From Cepaea nemoralis (Eukaryota > Mollusca > Gastropoda > Stylommatophora > Helicidae): a stretch of DNA of 64,000 nt. Position numbers and translations under genes: made by a program. Shown here in pieces: positions 11,969-22,785 of the stretch. Numbering within the stretch: the stretch's first letter is position 1; each line of letters opens with the position of its first letter. The stretch lies in assembly GCA_014155875.1 (NCBI GenBank), contig JACEFZ010021772.1, positions 97,501-161,500 of the forward strand. Direction: 5' to 3'. The notes under the pieces are model-generated. The model saw nothing but the letters and a program-made list of their open reading frames with translations. It searched no databases and was not told the origin of the DNA.

Positions 11969-14415
11969 ACCAGTAACCAGATAGCTAACAATACCAGTAA
12001 CCAGACAGCTAACAATACCATAACCAGACAGCTAACAATACCAGTAACCAGATAGCTAACAATACCAGTAACCAGATAGCTAACAATACCAGTAACCAGA
12101 GAGCTAACAATACCAGTAACCAGATAGCTAACAATACCAGTAACCAGATAGCTAACAATACCAGTAACCAGATAGCTAACAATACCAGTAACCAGATAGC
12201 TAACAATACCAGTAACCAGATAGTTAACAATACCAGTAACCAGATAGCTAACAATACCAGTAACCAAATATCTAACAATACCAGTAACCAGATAGTTAAC
12301 AATACCAGTAACCAGATAGCTAACAATACCAGTAACCAGATAGCTAACAATACCAGTAACCAGATAGCTAACAATACCAGTAACCAGATAGTTAACAATA
12401 CCAGTAACCAGATAGCTAACAATACCAGTAACCAAATATCTAACAATACCAGTAACCAGATAGTTAACAATACCAGTAACCAGATAGCTAACAATACCAG
12501 TAACCAAATATCTAACAATACCAGTAACCAGATAGTTGACAATACCAGTAACCAGATAGCTAACAATACCAGTAACCAGACAGCTAACAATACCAGTAAC
12601 CAGACAGCTAACAATACCAGTAACCAGATAGCTAACAATACCAGTAACCAGATAGCTAACAATACCAGTAACCAGACAGCTAACAATACCAGTAACCAGA
12701 CAGCTAACAATACCAGTAACCAGATAGCTAACAATACCAGTAACCAGACAGCTAACAATACCAGTAACCAGACAGCTAACAATACCAGTAACCAAATATC
12801 TAACAATACCAGTAACCAGATAGTTAACAATACCAGTAACCAGATAGCTAACAATACCAGTAACCAGACAGCTAACAATACCAGTAACCAGATAGCTAAC
12901 AATACCAGTAACCAGATAGCTAACAATACCAGTAACCAGATAGCTAACAATACCAGTAACCAAATATCTAACAATACCAGTAACCAGATAGTTAACAATA
13001 CCAGTAACCAGATAGTTAACAATACCAGTAACCAGATAGCTAACAATACCAGTAACCAGATAGCTAACAATAACAGTAACCAAATATCTAACAATACCAG
13101 TAACCAGACAGCTAACAATACCAGTAACCAAATATCTAACAATACCAGTAACCAGACAGCTAACAATACCAGTAACCAGATAGTTAACAATACCAGTAAC
13201 CAGATAGCTAACAATACCAGTAACCAGACAGCTAACAATACCAGTAACCAGATAGCTAACAATACCAGTAACCAGATAGCTAACAATACCAGTAACCAGA
13301 TAGCTAACAATACCAGTAACCAAATATCTAACAATACCAGTAACCAGATAGTTAACAATACCAGTAACCAAATATCTAACAATACCAGTAACCAAATATC
13401 TAACAATACCAGTAACCAGATAGCTAACAATACCAGTAACCAAATATCTAACAATACCAGTAACCAGATAGCTAACAATACCAGTAACCAGATAGTTAAC
13501 AATACCAGTAACCAAATATCTAACAATACCAGTAACCAAATATCTAACAATACCAGTAACCAGATAGCTAACAATACCAGTAACCAAATATCTAACAATA
13601 CCAGTAACCAAATATCTAACAATACCAGTAACCAGATAGCTAACAATACCAGTAACCAAATATCTAACAATACCAGTAACCAGATAGTTAACAATACCAG
13701 TAACCAAATATCTAACAATACCAGTAACCAAATATCTAACAATACCAGTAACCAGATAGCTAACAATACCAGTAACCAGATAGCTAACAATACCAGTAAC
13801 CAGATATCTAACAATACCAGTAACCAAATATCTAACAATACCAGTAACCAGATAGCTAACAATACCAGTAACCAAATATCTAACAATACCAGTAACCAGA
13901 TAGTTAACAATACCAGTAACCAGATAGTTAACAATACCAGTAACCAGACAGCTAACAATACCAGTAACCAGATAGCTAACAATACCAGTAACCAAATATC
14001 TAACAATACCAGTAACCAGACAGCTAACAATACCAGTAACCAAATATCTAACAATACCAGTAACCAGACAGCTAACAATACCAGTAACCAGATAGTTAAC
14101 AATACCAGTAACCAGATAGCTAACAATACCAGTAACCAGACAGCTAACAATACCAGTAACCAGATAGCTAACAATACCAGTAACCAGACAGCTAACAATA
14201 CCAGTAACCAGATAGCTAACAATACCAGTAACCAAATATCTAACAATACCAGTAACCAGATAGTTAACAATACCAGTAACCAGATAGTTAACAATACCAG
14301 TAACCAGACAGCTAACAATACCAGTAACCAGACAGCTAACAATACCAGTAACCAGATAGCTAACAATACCAGTAACCAGATAGCTAACAATACCAGTAAC
14401 CAGATAGCTAACAAT
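11969..14415. repeat. 24-bp minisatellite, block 2
   Basis: About 102 units. Four main variants differ at a few bases (GATAGCT, GACAGCT, GATAGTT and AAATATCT types). Because 24 is divisible by three and the unit lacks stops on the minus strand, frames of over 800 codons result; they are artefacts. The order of variants in about 12960-13290 recurs in about 13870-14200 with a single unit type changed, so segments of a dozen units were duplicated together. Confidence 0.97.
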
Positions 14416-14649
14416 ACAAAAATAAGGCCCTTTGCACACCTTGAGGCATATATGGCATATGACGAACACCCCATATTTGTAGATACCAACCAGCAATGGA
14501 TGAGTGATGTGGTAAATATCACTCAAGCTGCCTTTATCTCCCACAACATTTCGTAGTACTTGTTATAGACCTGGTCACCCGGGGGACTAGGTCAGTTGTT
14601 TCAACATCTCTTCGCTGTGAATTTGGACTCATGGCCACCAGGCCTTATT

Positions 14650-15190
14650 GTTTGATGTTGACCAATAATCAATCAACAAGCAATAAACCAATCAACAACC
14701 AGGCAACAACCAATCAAGAACCAGCAAACAACCAATCAACAACCAGACAACAACCAATCAACAAGCAACAAACCAATCAACAACCAGCCAATAACTAATC
14801 AACAACCAGTCAACAACCAATCAACAACCAGCCAATAACAAATCAACAACCAGCCAACAACCAATCAAGAACCAGCAAACAAACAATCAAGAACCAGCAA
14901 AAAACCAATCAACAACCAGCTAATAACCAATCAACAAGCAAGAAACCAATCAACAACCAGCCAATAACTAATCAACAAATAGCCAACAACCAATCAACAA
15001 GCAACAAACCAATCAACAACCAGCCAACAACCAATCAACAACCAGCCAACAACCAATCAACATCCAGCCAACAACCAATCAACAACCAGCCAATAACTAA
15101 TCAACAACCAATCAACAACCAGCCAACAACCAATCAACAACCAGCCAATAACCAATCAACAAGCAAGAAACCAATCAACAACCAGCCAAC
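14650..15190. repeat. Minisatellite of AACCAATCAACAACCAGCC units
   Basis: Irregular tandem copies of CAACCAATCAACAACCAGCC with CAAGCAACAAACC variants. It abuts the SINE that follows. Confidence 0.93.
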
Positions 15191-15194
15191 TCTT

Positions 15195-15430
15195 TCAGTC
15201 TCAGGGGTGAAGCAGTAAACTCTGGCATGTTTTGGCTGCTTGTGATTTCTTGGTGAGTTTACATTCAGTAGTTTTCCATTGCTTTCTGAATGACCGGCAA
15301 TCATACCATTGTATGAAAACCGATGTAAGACGCTCTGTGGACAAATCACACGCAGCTGTTTTTCGAACGCAGTATGTGGGATAACGAACTGCATCCATAA
15401 TCCCTTCGCCACAGAGATAATATAGAGGTC
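15195..15430 (-). repeat. SINE family A copy
   Basis: The minus strand reads GGTCATTCAGAAAGCAATGG, then AAACTACTGAATGTAAACTC. The head is at about 15340-15420 (GGATTATGGATGCAGTTCG, ending near GCGTTCGAAAAAC). It is more diverged than the other copies. From 15431 to 15845 I recognise nothing. Confidence 0.72.
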
Positions 15431-15845
15431 TTGTATAAAATACACACTGGCAAATCTGCTGAAGAAGCCAGATTTCTTCATATGCTCTAACCAAATATAC
15501 AAGGTAAGACAACGTACATGTGATGGTCTGGATGTACAGAGCTGTGGAAGATCAAGAGATAGGGAACAGAAGAAGAGTGACCCAAACCTGCTGGCTTGTA
15601 GGTAGACAGTCAAAGGTTAGGAAAAGTAAACCTGAAAATATGTTTTTGGAAGTCGGATGTGCTGAGCCACAGGCTTAAGGAAACTGTGCAAGGTAATTCT
15701 CATTTTGTTGTGACATTGATGGATCTCATGGGCAGCGACCAGAACCAATACCCAATATTATACGGGAAATTATAACACTGACGGACAATGGCATATCTGA
15801 TTACACGGAGTTCAATCAACCAATCAACCAGAATGAGTAGCAATA

Positions 15846-16056
15846 TTTTTTTTTGGGTACATTATATTAAAGTTTATTGTTCAAATATATTCTTCCCATT
15901 CTTCAAATTATTGGCGAGCATTTGGTACCTTCTTGCGTCCAAATCCAGCAATAACATTGACCAAACGTCTGTTGTACCACATGTGTCACTTGGCACGGCC
16001 CGTTCTCCTCTTCTTCTTTTCTTGCTTATTCACCTTTGTGTCTGTCCACGGACTGT
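15846..16056 (-). pseudogene. FAU: RPS30 (FAU) 3' part of chimeric processed pseudogene
   Basis: The minus strand encodes VNKQEKKKRRTGRAK, a stop in place of Arg, then HMWYNRRLVNVIAGFGRKK, VPNARQ and a normal stop at 15908-15910. This is the C-terminus of ribosomal protein S30, the product released from the FAU ubiquitin-like fusion. Upstream, TVRGQT fits the conserved KVRGQTPKV with one base missing. A polyadenylation signal AATAAA (15873-15878) and nine A (15846-15854, T on the plus strand) mark a reverse-transcribed mRNA end. The ubiquitin-like part and the S30 N-terminus are absent; at about 16056 the sequence switches to RPS14. Confidence 0.85.
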
Positions 16057-16545
16057 ACACGGGCCAAGCAAGTCTACCACATCGGCCTTCCTCCCTTTCT
16101 GCATGTGATGTCTGATGGGATAGGAGACATGTCCTTGACACAGTCTAATCATCATTCCGGAACATGCAAGAGCTCTTAAAGCTTACTGGGCGACTGGACA
16201 AGGGGTCTTTATCCTGTTGCCATCAGTTGCCCAAAGCTTGATGCATAAAGCAGTGATTCCCAAGGATTTGCAGTGTTCAGTCACATCTTGTGTGGCCAAC
16301 ATAGCAACGTATGGGCAAGCTTCATCACGAACAGCTTTCACCTTCATACCCCCGGTGATTCTACAAATTGTTGCTTTTCCTGACAAGTCAGTGATGAGGA
16401 CACAAGAATCGTTGAAGCTGGCAAAATTGTGGGCCACACCAAACACATTCTCTCCCTCTTTAGCTTGAGGGCCCAACAGCACCTGTTCTTGTTGCTGAGG
16501 CTCTTCACTCTTTGGATCCATTCTGACCGACCACGAAGCAGCTAC
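16057..16545 (-). pseudogene. RPS14: RPS14 part of chimeric processed pseudogene
   Basis: The start codon at 16519-16521 opens a frame with the RPS14 hallmarks: [53 protein letters not shown]. All introns are gone. A Ser codon has become TAA (16183-16185). Beyond it the frame continues as ALRALACSGM and, after a frameshift, as the conserved tail coding KGGRR near 16090. About 20 bases of 5' UTR-like sequence precede the ATG. The RPS14 stop, 3' UTR and poly-A are missing: the sequence passes directly into RPS30 at the last codons. Substitutions at many conserved residues show an old copy. Confidence 0.88.
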
Positions 16546-17159
16546 ACTTTTCTGGTGAATCTATATGCTTTATAGTTAAAACTAACACTTGCTATAGAGA
16601 TAATATTTATTTTCAGAAAATCAAATGTAGTCCCATTGCAAGTACCGCTAACAGGACATAAAATAATACATTATGTTAAAACATAATAAGACAAAGTGAC
16701 AGTTCCCTTCCTCACGACTGCCTTCATTCACCTAATAAGAGGGCATTAACCCATCTCCACCGCTACCAGAGTGATTCCTCTTTAATTTTAGATCCAGCAA
16801 TTTCTCTGTTGTTATTATTAGATCCAGTTAGTTCCCTTTTAATATCAGCCTCTATTATTAAATCCTTTTGTTTCCCCTCTATTATTAGATCAGGTTATTT
16901 CTCAACGTTTTTATATTCCTCACAACTATAACTAATTCTCCCCTCCCCACCCTCCTCAACTCTTTTTAAAAACTATATCCTCTTTACCATTTGTTATGTC
17001 TCCTCTACTGATGTTACCTCTATCATCTTATTTCTCCCAATTATCATATGTCACTAATCTCAATCACTTTCTCTTATTCTCCAAATGAAATATCCATTTA
17101 TCCTCATTTTCCATGTCTTTTACTTACATCACTTCTTTTCTCCTTTCTATATCTGGAAA
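16546..17159. other. No supported feature
   Basis: AT-rich, with several loose repeats of TATTATTAGATCCAG (about 16785-16890). It could include the 3' UTR of the minus-strand gene that stops at 17600, but I see no confident polyadenylation signal. Confidence 0.4.
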
Positions 17160-17520
17160 TAGAACGGAAAATTCTTAACAAAGTGGATAGTTTTAAATAC
17201 CTAGGGGCATCTGACATCAGATGGAAGATGCACAACAGAGACTAAGAGCAGAATAGGGCAAGCTTATACAACAATAAGAAAGAGACAAACAGCTTTCTTT
17301 GGTCATGTGATGAGAAGAGAGGCATTGGAGAACATCATGACAACTGGAAAGATCGATGGGAAGAGAGGCAGAAGCATACAAAGAGAAATGATGCTGGATC
17401 GGATTGAGATGGTTGCTGGGAGAAATAGCAACAGCAGAGTTGTCTCAGAAAACTAAGGACCGAGATCTTTGGAGGGTCACGAACACCTACACCAGCTGGC
17501 AGGGCACTTGATGATGATGA
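17160..17520 (+). pseudogene. LINE 3' fragment with internal deletion
   Basis: It encodes KVDSFKYLGA (17180-17210), then after a gap and frameshift RQTAFFGHVMRREALENIM, TTGKIDGKRGRSIQREMM, and ends at CAGGGCACTTGATGATGATGA. These are the YLG and GHVMR motifs of the RT C-terminal region. It lies just downstream of the stop codon of the minus-strand gene, in the opposite orientation, so it may fall in that gene's 3' UTR. Confidence 0.75.
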
Positions 17521-17599
17521 TATTTCTATGCACAAATCTAATTCTTTCACGGGAGTCACAGCTGCCTACACAGTTTCATGTCTTAGTCAACAAAACACA

Positions 17600-18289
17600 C
17601 TAATCCTCTCTCCCAAACTGCATTGTCTCATCCTCTGAATCAATGCCAAAACAGAACAAATCAGAAGACCTGTCACATCTCCATACATGCCTTCTTATAG
17701 CATGTCTGAAATCTTCCAATCCTATTGGTTGATTTGTGATGAGTGGGAGTGGCACAACTGGCGAATTACTGATCACTTGTCTGTACTGAGACATTTCATT
17801 GGTAATGTTTGAAAGAGCATTGTTTTGTTCACGATGTGTGAGCTGAAACTCTTGTCTTGTATCAAAACATTGCGATTTGTTGATTGGTGAAGTTTTTGAA
17901 TGCTGTTTTTGTGAGACACTGTTTTTCTTATTATTATGAGATTTCTTTGGCAACAAATTCCTTGTTTTCCTTATTTCTGGCTTTGATCTGTTGCTAATGT
18001 TCACACTCTTTCTGCACTTTTCGCTCACATTGATGGACATCTGTGATTGGCTAGTCAAAGAAGTCAAATAAGAGTGTGACCTTTGACTTCCGGCCTTTCT
18101 AGCTGACATGATGAACTTTTTACTTCTTTTCACAAGAAAACGACTAGAATTTTGCGAGTGAAATTTCCTTGTCTTGGGCGAAAGTTTATCTAGATGTTGA
18201 TGATGATGTCGAGCCACGCTGTTGTGGTGCAGTTGGCTGTCTTCCATTCTCCACTGCAGTTGTAGATTCCTAACCTCATTCATGAAGAC
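17600..18289 (-). CDS. Exon 4 (terminal) of the unrecognised gene
   Basis: 690 nt ending at a stop. The acceptor has a run of 14 T, then ATTGCCAACACAG. It codes VFMNEVRNLQLQWRMEDSQ, continuing the helix of exon 3. A basic low-complexity stretch rich in Ser, Lys, Asn and His follows (for example KKSHNNKKNSVSQKQHSK), then the tail GLEDFRHAIRRHVWRC and FGIDSEDETMQFGRED. The 230-codon frame without stops in non-repetitive DNA supports real coding. The basic region could serve nuclear or cytoskeletal binding; this is inference. Confidence 0.78.
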   Translation of the reverse strand, partial: VFMNEVRNLQLQWRMEDSQLHHNSVARHHHQHLDKLSPKTRKFHSQNSSRFLVKRSKKFIMSARKAGSQRSHSYLTSLTSQSQMSINVSEKCRKSVNISNRSKPEIRKTRNLLPKKSHNNKKNSVSQKQHSKTSPINKSQCFDTRQEFQLTHREQNNALSNITNEMSQYRQVISNSPVVPLPLITNQPIGLEDFRHAIRRHVWRCDRSSDLFCFGIDSEDETMQFGRED

Positions 18290-18720
18290 CTGTGTTGGCA
18301 ATAAAAAAAAAAAAAAGACAACAGAGGTTATGAAAAATAGTTTACATTTTGAGTTTAAATATGTCAATGCTTGATCTACCTTAAAGTCTGTTTCTCTACT
18401 TCAGGATACCAACTCAGGCTACTTTTTTGTATCTTCTTCTTCATCCCTGCCTTGCAATTTCAGAGAAGATACACCTGGCGAGATCCCTCCTGTGTGCTTC
18501 ACTCAAGGTGGTGTTCCCATTGCATCAATGCATTTCTTGTCACATCAACTTCTGTTCTGTTTCTCAAAGTCCCGAAGCTGCAATGCCCTGGCTGCCAGAT
18601 CTTGACACTGATTTCTTACAAGTAATGCAAAAGACCCTTTCTCAACTGTTGAAGCATTCTGGGTATACGGTGCTTGCCCTATATTATTATAGACCTCACA
18701 ATGGCATGTGCATGGTCGGA
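18290..18720. other. Intron 3 sequence, nothing recognised
   Basis: Apart from the T-rich acceptor tract of exon 4 (18300-18315, A on the plus strand) I see no named element. Plus-strand frames of 84-108 codons here have no motif I know. Confidence 0.4.
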
Positions 18721-18724
18721 CAAG

Positions 18725-19030
18725 CGTTTTTTGTGTGTGCCCAATCGCTTTGAACTCAAGCGTATTCCATACACACTACTTATAGCAGCACTGGACTAAA
18801 TTTTGTAGATTCTCTATTACCAGTGGTCACGCCATCAGACACACCCATTCTGACTTCAGAGGTACTTGTTATTTACATCACCAGATCAAGGACGAAAAGT
18901 CAAAATTTTAGTCCAACTGTCCAGTGCAGGGGTTGAACCCCCTTACCTCGGCATCAGCACACCGGATGTTTAAGAACACACGTTCGTATCCATTCAGGCA
19001 TGCTGACCTCTGGACAAGTGTGTCACTTCA
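18725..19030 (-). repeat. SINE family C copy
   Basis: The reverse complement aligns along its length with 47590-47860. A tRNA-like head (GTCAGCATGCCTGAATGGAT and GGGGGTTCAACCCCTGCAC) leads into CAGTTGGACTAAAATTTTGAC and a tail with TAGTCCAGTGC and TTGAGTTCAAAGCG. Confidence 0.75.
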
Positions 19031-19150
19031 GCTCTCATTGTTTACCACAGGAGGAAAAGAGTGACCACTTGTACCTTCGGGCACTCAGGTGTATACAAAA
19101 TAGACACACCCACTGCAAGTTCCTACTACGAGACAAAATAACGACAAAAC

Positions 19151-19350
19151 TGGCAATTGATGGAAGATGTGGTTAAACTCCCACTGCAGCCTTGATTTCC
19201 CTGAACTTGATGGGAGATGTGGTCAAACTCCCACTGTAGCCTTGATTTCCCTGAACTTGATGGGAGATGTGGTCAAACTCCTGCTGCAGCATTGATTTCC
19301 CTGAACTTGATGGGAGATGTGGTTAAACTCCCGCTGCAGTCTTGATTTCC
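19151..19350. repeat. 50-bp tandem repeat, 4 units
   Basis: Units start at 19151, 19201, 19251 and 19301 with TTGATGGGAGATGTGGTC and end CTTGATTTCC. It lies in intron 3. Confidence 0.92.
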
Positions 19351-19369
19351 CTGAACATGTCCTCGTACC

Positions 19370-19665
19370 TATGTTAGCCTGGGGTTGACCTGGACAATAC
19401 ATGTTTTTTATTCTCACTTTGTTGGGGATTTTAACACATGAAGACAGGGCTACCAAGCAAGTGTGTGATTGACTGCGCTGCCATGGCTCCCTGATTCCTG
19501 GTGGTAAACTTGATGCGAGAAGAGTACGGGGAAGGTGAAGATAAATACCCAGATGGCTTGGTCTTGTGACACAATATGACAAGAACACAGACCTGACCAA
19601 GGAGTCTGGTGATCGTGTCTGAAGACAAACCATGACCGCCTGTCTGTCAGAATGGCACATGATGA
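19370..19665 (+). pseudogene. Decayed LINE 3' end
   Basis: It ends in CTGTCAGAATGGCACATGATGATGATGA, the tail type shared by the LINEs at 1.5 and 49.9 kb. Short coding remnants (DKYPDGLVL; SGDRV in another frame) precede it. Heavily mutated. Confidence 0.6.
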
Positions 19666-19759
19666 TGATGAATCTTTAGATTATATATTCGTATGTAATG
19701 CCATTTTATCTGGTTTATTTAAGCATCCTCAAAGGTGCAATAAATATAATAATCTACAC

Positions 19760-19960
19760 ACAACATGGCGACTGAAGGGGCAAGTACTCTCTAACCCACA
19801 ACATGTTAACTGATGGGGCAAGTACTCTCTAACCCACAACATGGCAACTGATGGGGCAAGTACTCTCTAACCCACAACATGGCAACTGATGGGGCAAGTA
19901 CTCTCTAACCCACAACATGGTGACTGATGGGGCGAGTACTCTCTAACCCACAGCCTGGGC
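19760..19960. repeat. 38-bp tandem repeat, about 5 units
   Basis: Copies of ACTGATGGGGCAAGTACTCT followed by CTAACCCACAACATGG, spaced 38 bp. Confidence 0.92.
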
Positions 19961-20049
19961 TGCTGAACAGTCTGATGATCTTCTTCACATGAAACTGACT
20001 ACAGCTCCAACACAACTATATCACCCCCTCCTTTATGCCTGCATCTTCA

Positions 20050-20620
20050 GTCTCCAGACTAATCAAAATAAACCAGAGGATCTCCACACAACACCAACTA
20101 TGGAGCATCTCAATCAGCTGTCTGTCACCCACAGCACAGTGAGGCTGCAATTGATTCCTGAGCACTGTGTGCTTGTAGGACAAGAGACAGCTGACAGACT
20201 CGCAAAAGCAGGCAAACAAGAAGGAATAATTTTGTCACAGAGTCTCACTGGAAGAACCAAAGACATTAACGAAGAGAAAATAGAACAAAAATGGAGCCAG
20301 AGAACAGACAGAAATTGCTGACAGGATCCCATCCTAACACTAGACAGAGAACATAAAACCACCATTATTAGACTCTCCACAGCTCATCTCTGCAGTATAA
20401 AAGCAGCCTGATCTGAACAACGCACTTGCCACAATGGCTCCCAGACTTAGAACTCATACTGCAAATGTGTCTTCTCTTTGATCTCTTGAGACTTTAAAAC
20501 CTGGCCACAGGAAAGCACAGTGATAGCGAAACTGTTGTGTACTTGAGATAACCTGCAAGTCACTGCAGGGCTCATGGCTGCAACTCTGTTCTTTGCTTAG
20601 ACTACTGAGTGTAGGAAAGT
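20050..20620 (+). pseudogene. LINE fragment with RNase H C-terminus
   Basis: It codes VRLQLIPEHCVLVGQETADR and LAKAGKQEG, the end of a LINE RNase H domain (the ADRLAKAG block carries the last catalytic Asp). Then come DPILTLDREHKTTIIRLSTA and a degraded tail near WPQESTVIAKLL. The 3' end merges into GA-rich sequence near 20630-20710. Frameshifts and stops disable it. It is a different family from the RNase H LINEs at 42 and 53-56 kb. Confidence 0.7.
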
Positions 20621-20794
20621 GATATGAGGAGGAGGAGGAAGAAGAAGAACAGAAAGAGGAGGAGAGTGATGAGTAGGAGGGATAACAAAAAGCAGAAGAT
20701 GAAGAAGAGAATTTAGACATTCTTTTGGTAGACATCAGTAGTGGTAAAATTTATTGTAATGATATTTACTGATGATCTTGCTTTCTGTGATAGT

Positions 20795-22196
20795 TACAGG
20801 TGGTGATGTTACAATGGTAGATACTGCTGATGTTGCTGCAGTAGGTAGTTACTGGTGATGTTGTTACAATGGTAGATACTGCTGATGTTGCTGCAGTGGA
20901 TAGTTACTGGTGATGTTGTTACAATGGTCGATACTGCTGATGTTGCTGCAGTGATAGATACTGGTGATGTTGTTACAAGGGTAGATACTGCTGATCTTGC
21001 TGCAGTGGTAGTTACTGGTGATGTTGTTACAAGGGTAGATACTGATAATGTTGTTACAATGGTAGATACTGCTGATGTTGCTGCAGTGGTAGTTACTGGT
21101 GATGTTGTTACAATGGTAGATACTGCTGATGTTGCTGCAGTGGTAGTTACTGGTGATGTTGTTACAATGGTAGATACTGCTGATGTTGCTGCAGTGATAG
21201 TTACTGGTGATGTTGTTACAAGGGTAGATACTGCTGATGTTGCCACAGTGGTAGTTACTGGTGATGTTGTTACAAGGGTAGATACTGCTGATCTTGCTGC
21301 AGTGGTAGTTACTGGTGATGTTGTTACAAGGGTAGATACTGATAATGTTGTTACAATGGTAGATACTGCTGATGTTGCTGCAGTGGTAGTTACTGGTGAT
21401 GTTGTTACAATGGTAGATACTGCTGATGTTGCTGCAGTAGTAGTTACTGGTGATGTTGTTACAATAGTAGATACTGCTGATGTTGTTACAAGAGTAGATA
21501 CTGATAATGTTGTTACAATGGTAGATACTGCTGATCTTGCTGCAGTGGTAGTTACTGGTGATGTTGTTACAATGGTAGATACTGGTGATGTTGTTACAAT
21601 GGTAGATACTGGTGATGTTGTTACAGTGGTAGATATTGCTGATGTTACTGCAGTGATAGTTACTAGTGATGTTGTTACAATGGTAGATACTGGTGATGTT
21701 ACTGCAGTGATAGTTACAGGTGATGTTGTTACAATGGTAGATACTGGTGATGTTGTTACAATGGTAGATACTGGTGATGTTGTTACAATGGTAGATACTG
21801 GTGATGTTGTTACAATGGTAGATACTGGTGATGTTGTTACAATGGTAGACTGGTGATGTTGTTACAATGGTAGATACTGGTGATGTTGTTACAGTGGTAG
21901 ATATTGCTGATGTTACTGCAGTGATAGTTACTAGGTGATGTTGTTACAATGGTAGATACTGGTGATGTTACTGCAGTGATAGTTACAGGTGATGTTGTTA
22001 CAATGGTAGATACTGGTGATGTTGTTACAATGGTAGATACTGGTGATGTTGTTAGAATGGTAGATACTGGTGATGTTGTTACAATGGTAGATACTGGTGA
22101 TGTTGTTACAATGGTAGATACTGGTGATGTTGTTACAATGGTAGATACTGGTGATGTTGGTACAATGGTAGATATTGCTGATGTTACTGCAGTGCA
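20795..22196. repeat. 27-bp minisatellite
   Basis: Tandem GATGTTGTTACAATGGTAGA plus TACTGGT units with GCTGATGTTGCTGCAGTGGT variants. It reaches to about 20 bases from the donor of exon 3 (22219). The 27-bp unit keeps a plus-strand frame of over 300 codons open; this is a by-product of unit length. Confidence 0.95.
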
Positions 22197-22219
22197 AGGT
22201 TTGAACACAAGACACTTAC

Positions 22220-22377
22220 CAGCTTTTCCTCAAATGTGTCCTCCAGCAGTGACCTCAGCATGTCTATGATGCCTCGAGACTTCTGGATGTGCATGGCCAT
22301 GTGGCGCAGGTGGACAGAGTCGCTGCCTAGAGCTTGCAGGTAGACATACTTTCTACAGCCCCATTCGTGCTCGCACT
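22220..22377 (-). CDS. Exon 3 of the unrecognised gene
   Basis: 158 nt. The acceptor CATTCCACAG is preceded by a branch-like TTCTAAC; the donor is AAGCTG followed by GTAAGTG. The open frame codes ECEHEWGCRKYVYLQALG, SDSVHLRHMAMHIQKS and RGIIDMLRSLLEDTFEEKL. Splicing from exon 2 completes a Glu codon. Codon use and length look coding, unlike the repeats around it. Confidence 0.78.
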
Positions 22378-22420
22378 CTGTGGAATGGGTTTGGATGTGA
22401 GGTTAGAACCTACACCACTC

Positions 22421-22566
22421 ATGGCTGGGGGTTTGTTAAACTTATGTTAGTTGTTTGTAGGATGTGGGGTGCATCTGTGGCAGAATGAACTCAATGGCTG
22501 GGGGTTTGTTAAACTTATGTTAGTTGTTTGTAGGATGTGGGGTGCATCTGTGGCAGAATGAACTCA
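22421..22566. repeat. 73-bp tandem duplication
   Basis: ATGGCTGGGGGTTTGTTAAA starts at 22421 and again at 22494, with near-identical copies. It lies about 45 bases upstream of the exon 3 acceptor, in intron 2. Confidence 0.95.
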
Positions 22567-22644
22567 GTGTATGCATACTGTCACTGAATATTTGTGTTCA
22601 AGTCCATGTGATAAACCATGTTGCCTTGGCAGGTCATGGAAGTG

Positions 22645-22785
22645 AGGGAGTCAGTCAGTCAGTCAGTCAGAGAGTCAGTCAGTCAGTCAATCAGTCAGTC
22701 AGTCTGTGTGTGCATGCATGGGTGGGTGGGTAAGTGAATGGGTTATTGAGTGAGTGAGTGAGTGAGTAGGTGGGTTGGTGAGTGG
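22645..22785. repeat. (GTCA)n/(GTGA)n tract, Gypsy target site
   Basis: Tandem AGTC and GTGA tetranucleotides. The Gypsy element entered at AGTGG (22781-22785). Similar GTGA/AGTC repeats continue beyond its far side from about 31760. Confidence 0.92.

Noticed and set aside
11947..14544. Minus-strand open frames of more than 800 codons
   Set aside because: They are translations of a 24-bp minisatellite (8-residue repeats such as GIVSYLVT) in two frames at once. Unit length divisible by three and absence of stops explain them.
16183..16521. Functional RPS14 gene
   Set aside because: Intronless, TAA inside a conserved region, frameshift in the tail, altered conserved residues and fusion to RPS30 sequence with a poly-A run: a processed pseudogene.
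20885..22269. Open frames of 90-320 codons on both strands
   Set aside because: They lie in the 27-bp minisatellite and encode VVTMVDTGD-type repeats; open on both strands, with no start context or splice support.
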